Below, piece after piece: positions 12,825 through 23,900 of a stretch of 64,000 bases of DNA. The notes beneath the pieces are model-generated. The model saw only the letters and a program-made list of their open reading frames with translations, ran no database searches and was not told the DNA's origin. A program made the translations under genes and the position numbers. The stretch comes from Ectocarpus siliculosus (taxonomy: Eukaryota > Sar > Phaeophyceae > Ectocarpales > Ectocarpaceae): contig FN648340.1 of assembly GCA_000310025.1 (NCBI GenBank), forward strand, positions 271,280 through 335,279, given 5' to 3'. Each line of letters begins with the position of its first letter. Position 1 is the first letter of the stretch.

Positions 12825-13562
12825 ACCTGCCGTTGCTCTTCTGACGATATTGAGGGCTACGCGAATGCGTAGCGAGTTGACAAACCAAGCGCTAACCAAA
12901 CCTGGCCGGTCTGTAGGACTAGAGAGGAGACGCGGGACGGTTTAGGTGGGCTGGTAGCTTCGATGAGCTTTTCCCTCGTTATGGTGCTACGGGCAACTCA
13001 ATAAAAACTGGCTGAGACTCTAGGGACTCCGACTCGATCGATCTTGTGATTGCTGCTTCTTCATGTGTGGATGTGATATTGGCCCCTTGTGCGACGTGCT
13101 GCTTGGTGAGGCGCTTGCGCGGTGCTGCGGCGGTTGATGCATGCGGTGGCTGCTGTCTTGTTCCTACCCACATGCATGAGTCAGGGCCAAAAAGCCAAGG
13201 CCAAGGAGCTAGCCGCGATACTGCTGTGTTGTGCGGGTGTGTGTGAGTTCCCTCTCTCTTACCCGATACAAAACTCACCTCACAGCATCGGGTTGCGTCA
13301 CCTGCTGCTACGTCGGCGCTCGGTTCCGTGGCATGCCGATGACAGTGACTAATCCCGATAGTGATGCTTGGACTGGGCAGAATTTATCCAGACAACCGCG
13401 CTCAGGCTTCAATTCAACACAACGGCAAAGCCATGATTGCGACACTTTCCCCCAAGCTCTTCGGAAAGCACGACTCAACACTGCAGGGAAAGGCACGTAT
13501 TTTCCGAACATGCTCTCCTATGTAAGCGCCCCTTTCCCTACCAAAAGCAGTCGCTGATGGGT

Positions 13563-16500
13563 TTACTTCGAAATTTCGCTGCTTACCGGCCTACGCCGAA
13601 TTTCCCACAGCTCCATTGCGTTGCTCCGTTCATACCGAAAACACTGTTGGAAAGACAGGGGAAGTCTTCTGCCCTCGAACGCTTTCTTGGCGCTCTTCAG
13701 TCCCTGCTGTGTACAGCCGTCTACCCCAGTACCCACCCCGTCGTTCTCCGTCACATCTACAACGTTCCTCAAGAGAGCGCTGTAACCCGTTGCTGCTACT
13801 GACAACTCGGCTACGGAAAAATTGAAGCGTTTCTCGAGAGCGAGGTAGAGCACTGCATTTGTCCCAAGGGGATGACAATCGTGATCATCGACGGGTTTGC
13901 TGACAGGTACGTAGGTAACGGCCGAATCTTCGCAAGATGGAGTGGGTGTGGTTGATGGTGTCGTCTGATGGGGCAGTGGTTTAGTGGCGTTGTCCGCGGT
14001 GCTCGAGACTTTACTGTCGCAGTTTCTGTCTTCTTTGCCAAGACCTCTTGCGCGCAAGGACGGCACCGGCATGAGCAACGTAAGTGCTTGGAAAAGTGCG
14101 TCCGTCAGACCCTCGTCGTAGATGACGTCAGCAGCGACAATCACAGGCCCACCGCGCTTGGAATCCGAAATCAGGGACAGCCCGTCCAGCTCGCCCTTCC
14201 TCCACGAAAACGGACCGCAAGTGCCAGTGCCAGTGGTGCGGTCATCATTGGTGTTGTTCTGCACGTCTCCCATCCCGGCGCAGTCTGCCTCGCTCGGAAA
14301 AGCCGGGCTCTGCGCCTAACAAACAAACATGAGTGCGACCGTGACACAGCAGGCAGGGGGGTGTACCACGAGTCACAAACAGGTGCCCTGTCTGTATATC
14401 CTTTACATACATCCCGTTGCCAGCGCTTTCCCTGTAACACGAAGTGAGACAGCCACGTGGTGCAGCGGTCGAACAGCCCTCGCTTATCCCATGCCCGATT
14501 ACCGTTGGTAGCGACAAACATGTTGGGCCTTCCACCACACGACAGCCTTCCGTCGGGTCCTTGTGGGGCACTGATATGACGATGGAAAGATTTAAGAAAC
14601 CGCCAGGAGACTCGCTGTTAATCTGGACAACTGGCGCGCATCCAAAGGACGCACAAGTGCCACCACACCCGACACCATCTCCCAAAGTTAGCCGCAACTG
14701 AAGGCCATTTCTCTGACCTGGTCCTCCTCCAAAGAATCACAAGTAGTGACGTCAAGAGAATCCTGTTCCTTGGAAAAAGTGAACCAATCCAGCTTCCGCA
14801 CCGCCGCCACGCAATCCCCTGACCGAGCTCTTCCTCCATCGCTGCTACGAACACCGCTGCACAAAGTGCCGCTTTCGACCTGGACATCGCTGTCGCCACC
14901 ACCGGCAGCTCTCGGAGCGGCGGCGTCGTCGTCATGGGTTGCCGATGGCTCAAGGGCAAAAAGGTGTCTGTTTGCCTCTACGTTGCGATCGAGAAGCTTG
15001 AGCACCTATCATACCACACGTCATAAGAACGAGCAGGGGGGCGATGCACAAGCACGACCGAGGCGAACACGAGACGTTAAGTTAGCCTGAATCACTTTTC
15101 GTGTGTTTCTCGTAATACTTGGGGGCGCGGAGTGCTGGCGACGGATGGTGTCTCTCACAGCAGTTCAGCCAATGACATCGTACGACAAAACCGCTCCAAA
15201 ACAGTTAATTCTCAACGCAGCGCCCGGCAAAAAGCGGCAACACACCTCATCGTGGTAGTCCGTCAGATAGCATCGCCGAGCGACCCGAGCTGCGATCAAA
15301 CCGACTACTCCCGGACCGGCGCCAAGGTCGAGCACCTTAAGGATAGGATTAAAACAGTAGAAGCAGCATCATAGGAGTGGAACGGTAAGGCGAGTCGACA
15401 ACACGTTGTTCAAACGACAACATGAAAGGAAAATGGGAGTAGGATGGTGATGCCAAATGAGATTGTTGGCTGCCGTTGGTTGGGATATCCGAGGAAAGTC
15501 GTTGGTCATGCCCGTCCACAAAAGTTGAGTTCATCAGCAATATACTTTTGGTGTGCCCGGGTTCTCTGTTGATTCCAAAATCTATCATCTACCCCAAAGA
15601 GTTTGTAATTTTTAATAGTACTTGAGACCCTTCTTTATGGAAACATAATCTTGCAATTATATCTTGGCAGATTTGCTCACAACATATCTCCGCCAAGATT
15701 TGCAGTATCGCGATTTATGGGGGAAATATCTTGAATGTTGAAAATGCGGCGTGTTGTTCCTCTCTTCTGCTTGAAGTTGAAAAAGGCACAACGGCCACTT
15801 GGTCCACAGAAAATACCAAGGTGTGGCGAAAAGTGAGCATGACGCAGTTGTAAAAGGGGCATCGCTCCCCCAGCTGTATTGCCTCAACACTGTGGGTGGA
15901 TACTAGCGATGGGCGCCTACCTGGGGTGGAAAATTGAATCCGTTGCCCACGAACTCATGTCAAGCGGAGAAACAAAACTGTTCCATTGCTGTCCAACTGA
16001 CAAGAAAGTGCATCAACCCGAGGCCGATGACACCCATGCACGTATCTCATGATGTAGCAGGCGTACCGAGGTCAAACCTCCGGCGCTGTCATCTGCACCC
16101 ACGGATTTGGCTCGGGTGCAAACGGATTGGGTGTGGGGCGATTCGATGAAGAGATAGAAGCGTCGCACACGACAGAGCAGTGTTGGCAAAACGTTCCTCC
16201 TGCTCTATTTTTCTACTTCAAAATAAAGTACTCTTTGAACGGTCCCTCCACAGACTGGTGATGACGCACGTGGAACGAGTCAGGGCAAATACGCATTTTT
16301 TTCGCGCGCCTTGGTTGTTTTCGTTCGCTGTCGGCGCCCGTGGCGCCGACACAGTGACGCCAGGGTGCGTTAGAGACCCTTGCGAGTGTGCGACGTGCAG
16401 ATTTCATGGCGTTATGGACGATTAGGTTGACTGACCTTCGGTGATCGCGCCGCACTGAGGCAAGATTTGTTACGCCGCCTCAAGATTTGTCGGAAGGCTC

Positions 16501-17494
16501 GACTTGACAAATCTTGGGTCAAGATTTGTTCGAAAGGGCAGATTTCGGGCCTCGAGAAATCTTGGCCAAGATATATCGAAAGATTTTGTTCCCATAAATC
16601 GTGAAACTGACAGATCTTGGCCAAGATCAAGATTTATCGACAAGATTTTGTTCCCATAAATCGGGGTCTGAATCGTCCCTTTTAGTACTGGACCCCCACA
16701 GGAGGACACTTTTGGGGATACAAAACTTAACGTCTGTTCGCCGCACCGTAGTTGTCGTCACTACAGTAGGCTCCACGGTATGAAAAGCACGTGGGAAACC
16801 TTGGCCTGTATCATGATTGTGTGAGGTGGTATGTTGTGTGATACAAGGTGTGATGGCTCTCCACGGCCTCTGACTTGCTGTTCACATATCTCCCAAGTCG
16901 CGTGTCCCCTTTCGTAAAAATCTGTGTAGCCTACCAGCAGGAAAATTTGCTGACTTGGCTACAGCATATAAGAAAGTGTCCCCAGTGCAATTCGGGACAC
17001 TTTTCTGTCTAAAACCAAGGCAACCCTCGTCCCTGTGGATTGTACACGAGCGCACGCGATTTTTTCTGGGCCAATAAGCTGTAACTACAATGTACCTGCA
17101 TGCCCACGAACAGCTCGTTGTGGGTCAGCACGAAGTCGCCGAGCAGGAAGGACGCTGACCAGACCTGCTGCCCGACCAATCCTAACGTCGTCGCCATCTT
17201 GTGCACAATGGTCAGCACCTCGTGAGATGGCCTGCAGCAGCGCTGGGCTACCTCGTGCCGAGGGCGCTTGCGATGTCTCGCGACCCTAGGCCTCGTCTGT
17301 TCCTCGCTGTCGCTGCCGCTGTCGCTGCCGCTATCCTCGTTGTCGTCAGATGTCGGCGTGAGGTAGGCGTACCGCGATACCACCTCAGCTTCTTCATGTA
17401 GACCGCTGCTTCCAACGTGCACCTCTGACAAAACGAGGCGCTCGGCCGGGGTGCCATCCTCACAGATCTTTTCCATCGCTGACGTAGAGGGCAT
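13563..17494 (-). CDS. METTL22: METTL22-type lysine methyltransferase family protein
   Basis: Four exons, 17494-17096, 15335-15246, 15005-14718 and 14258-13563, code for about 490 residues (human METTL22: 404). This is a class I SAM-dependent methyltransferase of the METTL21/22 protein-lysine family. Exon 1 carries the family block HKMATTLGLVGQQVWSASFL. Exon 2 begins with SAM-binding motif I, VLDLGAGPGVVG (residues 134-145), and ends TDYHDE. Exon 3 continues VLKLLDRNVEANRHL and includes VRKLDWF. Exon 4 has the VIVAADVIYDEGLTDALF block, then LYLALEKRFNFSVAEL and a C-terminal ELWEI. All junctions are GT-AG in phase 0. Of two in-frame ATGs (17494, 17476) I chose the first; the frame is open further upstream, so another 5' exon is possible. 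Divergent with the GT8 gene. Confidence 0.86.
15640..16690. repeat. Inverted AAGATTTG / CCCATAAATC repeat cluster in METTL22 intron 1
   Basis: Around 16455-16665 the motif CAAGATTTGT and the self-complementary ATCTTGGCCAAGAT recur, with two near copies of AAGATTTTGTTCCCATAAAT. Around 15650-15725 related sequence occurs in the opposite orientation (CCAAGATTTG, CGATTTATGGG). Together they look like the ends of one degenerate foldback element of about 1 kb. No protein is encoded. Confidence 0.6.
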
Positions 17495-17961
17495 AGCGGT
17501 ACCAGTTACGAGTGCGGACTCGATAGCGCGAAGTCTCGTACACACTCCGCTTGCTCGTGTACTCAAAACAATAGAGCCAGCCTTACTCAGCGTAGGCGAG
17601 CTTTTCGCACGCTCTTGCGAGAAAGCGCACGCCACGGTGTAGGCAAGACTTCTGTTTTGCTGACTGCCGTTGATGGTTCCAGCTTATGAATTTTATGTCC
17701 AACAACCGCTTGTCGGGTATGTCGTCTTGGCGGCTCCGCTGAGGTGCGCACAAGAGGGCGAGAGATGAGAGACCGCGCCAGGCGGCAGGGTTGCTCGCAT
17801 CTCCGGAGATAGGGGCTCCGTGTATGTTTATTTCCACGAGTACACGTGGACCTGTGGCTGCCCCACCACGCCAACCAAACAAAAAACTATGCGGCGACTC
17901 ACCCACACGCACGACCGTGCTGCCGACAACCACACACGTGCGTGCTCGATGCGATAGGGCA
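17495..17961. promoter_or_regulatory. Shared divergent promoter interval (METTL22 / GT8)
   Basis: 467 bp separate the two proposed start codons, which point away from each other. No TATA box or other core element was recognised; the assignment rests on geometry only. Confidence 0.4.
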
Positions 17962-20900
17962 ATGAGGGCTCGGAGTCTGTTACTTTGTGCGGGAGCTCCT
18001 CTGTGTGGGCTTGCACAGGGGATTTTGCCTCCGGGTGGTAGAGGCAACCCAGCCTACCCCACAAAGGCAGGATCGAAAAGAACAAAGGGCAGCACCCAGC
18101 AACACGCCAGCAGCAGCAGAAGCAGCAGATCTCACGCCCAGCCCCGAGGGCTTCAGCTGCACCTGAAGGATGACTCTGGGGAGGAGCCCATGGCGCGTTC
18201 TGACGTAGCATACGCGGCGCTGTTGATGGACGACCACGATCGAGGGATTCGAACGCTTGGTCAGTCTCTCATCGACTCGCGCACCTCGGCGGACCTGGTG
18301 GCTATTCTAGGCGCTGGGGTGACCAAGGTGACCGAGACAAGGATGCGCGCTCAGGGCTGGAGAATACGAAGGCTCGCCGCGGGCGGCGTTGACGGTGATG
18401 GGGGGGGTGTACATAAACTGGACAGTGCCAGCGAGTCGGTGAGTCGAGCGTACAAAGTATTGCGTGTTTGCCATTGATGAGTACCGAGTGCGTTTCCCGA
18501 AGACTCTTTGCCGTAAACCATCCAATCCAACCCAACCCAACAGCGGTGCCGGTCACGTGTTGGCGCGGGCGCTGTAACGTGCTCTTACAGCAGTGGAACA
18601 AGACGCTTGCCGCGTGCAGACCGTTGCGAAGTTCGCCCCTGTACACGACGTGGCGGGGTACCCATAACGACGTTCTCTCTCATGCATATGGTGCTTTGTA
18701 TTTTTATTTGTAGCGCAATTTGGAATACTCAAGGTTTTGTTTGTCATTTCTTACGGACGCACTTCCCAGGTGTCCACCAGCACCTACCTGGTCCACCTCC
18801 CCCCTGAGCTTGAGAACGGATAAAACCGGCTTTGGTACCAGCAGCATAGCATCAGGCAGGCGAATTCGCATGCGATTTGAGCGTCTTACTTTCTCCCGAG
18901 GCTTTTGTTTTTGGTCTCGACGCAATAGAAAACGCGTTGTGTTGTCCCGTGGTCTCGGCCTAACAGCAGTGCCGTTCCTGAGTCGCCCACAATTCCTGTG
19001 TTGGTGGTGCCGCGAAGACAACATGCAAAGAGGGATAATTGAGGCGCCGTCGCGATATCGCGAAATCACAATTTACACAAGGAAGTATTAGCAAATCGGA
19101 CGACTTGAACGATTTTCCCGGTCTCAATAGAGGCAGGTCTCCGGGCGTTGAATCGCGTATTTTTTATCCAGTTTTTTATGGTACCATAGCGTTGAAACAT
19201 ACGTTCCACGGGACACGGCGCGGGCTTCCGTAAATGCGTGCAGCGACACGCGATCATCGTCGGCCATGTCACTGCTATCGCCCTATCCTCGTCCCGATGG
19301 GCTCTTGCCAGCCTCTCCCCCTGGTCTTGTCTTGTGTGGCCGTTTAGGTAGTCAAACGCTGTCCGTCTTCGAAGTGTAGCGCGGACTCGATGTGGGTGTA
19401 CCGCACGTGAGTGAACCTCCTGTTTGCTGTGTGTGCCCCTTGATACCGCTATCTGGATAACATGGTGTTGATCAGCTTTGCCACACACATTCCTCGGGAC
19501 CCAACAGATCCGATCCAAAGCTGGAAATATTGCTGGGAAACTCCTCTAGGATGCATGAGCAGCGGTATGTTATCGTTCAAACGGGCAACGAGTGGGCTCC
19601 AGGGGCCTGCGGTGCCGCCCCTTTGCAACCAGCCCTACTGGAAACAATACCTAGGGCACCGTCACAGAGTGAATTCCTTATTCAAGCAGCGTAGGTTAAA
19701 TCGGAGCACGGGCTTTGCATGTAGAAGTGTCCTGGGTACGCCACGAATATATGACAGAACATATTGGTCTCCGTGGAGTGGACCTTCCCGCCTTCATTCC
19801 CACCACAGAATCTCCACACCTGGAAAACAGGAGTCGGCGCCGAAAGCCGACTACTTGCGTTGTAGCGTTGGAATCTTCTCATCGAGGATTTCCCGAAAAC
19901 TGAGTCACCGATCGATATTTTGGGATCTTTGCCATCCTCTTCTGTGTTGAGCTATCAAGCAGGCCAGGTTTTCTCTGCTGTATTTCTTCCTTTTTTCGTC
20001 GCAAGGGTGCGCGGTATTACCCTCTAGATCCGCTAGACTAGCCCGCCGATTCTGTACACGCCATGCGGTTGTCTGCATCATGTCTGTCTACTTGACCCGG
20101 CTATGTTAATTTATTTGCCTTTACTGACCAAGCCTTGTTCTCCAACGCGTTGGTTGTTTTCCCTTGCAGGTGCTGGCGCATGCTTCCGTATGGGCGTTGA
20201 CCGATTACAAGCGGGTGGTGTTGCTGTCGGACAACATGCTCGTGGTGGAGAACATCGACGACCTTTTCCTGTGCGAGGGGATTTGCGCAGGTTGGCGTCG
20301 TTTTCGTTTTTGCTAGCTAACACGGTCTGCCCACACGTGAGATGCGCAGAGCATGGTGATAAAATAACAACGTTTGTATCATTGGACCTATGTACACGCA
20401 ATACATGGCCCCGAGAGTGCGTCTGCATCCCCGCTCGCCATTTTTTTATTCCTCCGAATGACGAAAACAATATTGTTTCGCCGACGACTAGAGCCTATCA
20501 AATGGCCTTGTCTCTGTGAGGCCCAAGTTTGTATTCTCCGACGGATGAAGTTTAGGCTGTAGCAGCATTTCACAAAACAGTGCTCGCGTTGCAAACAAAC
20601 ACTTCACGGGCATTGCGCACAGCAGAGTAGCGGCATTTGCCAATTTTAGCGTGGGAGATGCGGCGTGAAATGTTGTCTGACTGCCGTTGCAATGGAGAAG
20701 TGGTGCGCTGCTGCGGGGCGATACGAATGGGGTAGTATTTCAAAGAGAGCGATATCCGGATGACGAAACTTTGTAAAATTTGCCGATGTCGACCTGGGTT
20801 TGTTTTTCAAGCCTCTGGTCATCTGTGAGGCTTATGATTTCTGTTCTCCGACGGATGAGGTTGGCTGCTGCTTTGTGTTGTGCTCTTCTACTCTTGACAC

Positions 20901-23900
20901 GTTGTTATAGGCAACCCATCTCGTCGCTTTGTCTCGAAGCATGGCCAACGCAAATCGTGGGCTACCCAACGCGTGTGGGTAGTTGCAAACCTCCCAGCCC
21001 ACGACAACGCGTGTCGTAGTTTATTTTGTTGTCCAATCCCGCATCACGTTAATTTGTCTGCAGTGAGTCTAGCCAGACCCACGTACAGACTAGTGGTGAA
21101 TCCGTATATTCTTGTCCTTCTCGACGGAACTGGCTTAGCCTAACCAACAATCCGTCGCATCGAAAGACGAAAAAATTAAGGGTACTGGCAAACACCGTGA
21201 ATGGTGGTGTCGGGTTTGACCACACTTTTTTCAGCACTTGTACTGCTGTAGCAGTACCGCGGTAAACTGAGTTAGCGTTGTGCTCTTGTGTGCAAGAACA
21301 GCAGCACACCCCGGGGTAGAGGTGTATTTTTGGGCGAAACTGGGTATCTCCGAATGACGAAATGTTTAATAACTACGCCGATGCCAGCTGGAGGCTTCTC
21401 TTCTTGAGACTTACTTCTGTGTGACCGGTGAGGCATACGATTTCTGTTCTCCGACGGATTGACGCATTTCTCTCTTGTATATGTCTGCTCATGTTGATCG
21501 CACAGTACGCTGCCGCGCGAAAGCATTGATTTACTATAGTACCCGTATTTTTTCTGTGAATTCCACAGTAACTACCGTCATGAGTTGGATTACCCACCTC
21601 ATGCTCGATATCTATATGTGAAAAATGATGCGCGCTTGCTAATATCAAAGCCTTTTTGCCGGCACGCACGACACTACTGTCTGATGAACGTGAAAAAGTA
21701 CGTGTTCGTGTCGCTGCCCCATCCTCCCCCGCTAACCCCGGAATCCGCCATTTGCGTGGCCCCATACCCACCCGATCCCGAAACGCAGCGATGCAACAGG
21801 CGGAGGTAGTGAGCACGTCGCTCATCGTGCTGGAGCCCGACCTGGACATCTACCAGCACATGTCAAGATCTGTCGGCACCATCTACAAGTGCGTATGTGC
21901 GGTAGTACCATAGTACCATGGTATCTCGCAATCCGGGGAGCGGAAGAGGAAAAACGAAAGAAACGGGGACGTTTTCATTGTCCCATTGATCTCTCATCGT
22001 TGTCCTCCTATGCGGAAGTCGCAGACTTGTTGTAGATAGAGGTAACCGTTGATGTTTTTGAGTTGTTTTTATGTTGGTCGTGACGTCATCGGCACTACTT
22101 GTTCGTGTTGAGTCCCATGCTTGCGTTAGTTCCCATGGGGTTCGGTCGGATCTCGTGATACGGAAGGGTACTCGGGAAGCTAGACTCGCAGCCTACGAGA
22201 GAACACGAGCGAGACCTTTTGTCGATTCATTGCGATATTTACCTGCACAACTGCCGTACTATTTAGATGTCGAGCTGAGCGCTTGTTCTGTCCCACAGCA
22301 TATCGCATGCCACTCGCTCAAAGGAGAGGTTAGCGGCACGCACCCTCCTTTCATGTGAAGTTCTCTAAATCACAGGCACACGCACATTTTCTACCACGCT
22401 TTGAGTGTCATTTCACGGAATCGTGATCGCCTTCTGATGCCTCCTCTGGTGGTGCCTCTTCTGATTGAAACCATTTTGTCGCCGATGAAACCGTTTTGTT
22501 TGTCGCCGTGTTTTTCCTGTCTTGTTGTGGTCCGCTGCAGCTTCTCGAACAACTTTCAGGGTTTCCTGAATACCTACCTGGCGGGATTCGAGACGTGCGC
22601 GTTTTTCGACCTCGAGAACCCCTGCTTACAGGTAGAGTACCGGTGCTTCCAGGTGGATGAACACCGTCGCCAGCCTTACTTATTGTTTTGCTGGTCGTTG
22701 GAGGAGTGACGCGTTGATCTCCAGAAACGCCCAGCAATGTGCAGAGCACTCAAAACTCCTGTCCAACTCTGTTTCCCTACCCACTACCCCTCGTCCCTCT
22801 CTCTCTCTCACTTGTACCCCCCCCCCCCCCCCCCCCCCCCCCCCNNNNNNNNNNNNNNNNNNNNNNNNNNNNNNNNNNNNNNNNNNNNNNNNNNNNNNNN
22901 NNNNNNNNNNNNNNNNNNNNNNNNNNNNNNNNNNNNNNNNNNNNATCCCCTTTTTTTTTTTTTTTTTTTTATTTGACCCCCCCCCCCCCCCCCCCCCCCC
23001 CCGAACAGGACCCATCCACAGATCCGAACCGTGGCCCAGACGCCCCGCTCCTAGACCACAGCTGCCACCGCCTCCCAACTCGCTACAACGGAGACCTTGC
23101 CCTGGTGATGCTGAACGGCGGCCTGGGCATGGTTAGGACGAAGAACGCCATGCCCGAGGAGTGGTGGCGGCAGCGGAGGGCTAGGGTGGTGCGGTTCGAG
23201 TTTGCGGGCCTCCGGCCGTGGATGTGGTTCGCGTCGCCGTTTCTGCCGTTCGTATCCACGTGGGAGAGCACACACTTGAGGTGGGTGTGTCGGGTCGGCC
23301 GGGCTGGGTTACTTGCAAGTGGCCCCTTTTTGTTTTCTCCTGCAATGTTTTGGCGTTGGCGATGGGGTGGCGGCGGCTGTCGGAGTCTTTCCATGGACGA
23401 GTGAATTTCATTTGCTTCATAACAAGTACGAGCTGCATTACCCTCTCAAGATTCAGGACCGCAATTGTGTTGTTGGTGTAGATGCGGTTGCAGGTCTTGC
23501 TACCTAGACGTTGCCTATGGTGCTCTGGCACTTGGTAACGTTCGTAGAGTTGGCACCGCTTTGTCCACACTCCTGCTGCCCATCAAAGCTTGCGCCTGGA
23601 CATTGTCGCCGAGACAAAAAGAGAAGAGAAGAGAAGCCGAGAATCTCGTAGTCCTTTTCACGAGTCCTACTGCGCACGTGCATCATCATCCTTCACATTC
23701 CGCCTTGTGGCCTATTTTGAGACTCTCGTCTACGCGCGACTCACGCTGGACCGCTCGTGATGCCTACGGTGACTCCCGGGAAGCTTGTTTACACACCAAC
23801 CACACATGGATCTTTTCTCGCCTGCGTCCCCCTCCCCTACAGAGCAAAGCCGGGCGATCCAACCCCCAGCGTGTTCTGGGTGGTGCTGGTGTGGTTGGCG

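Noticed and set aside
19066-19518. 150-codon minus-strand frame inside GT8 intron 1
   Set aside because: No ATG-supported start with conserved motif, no splice partner, composition not distinctive.
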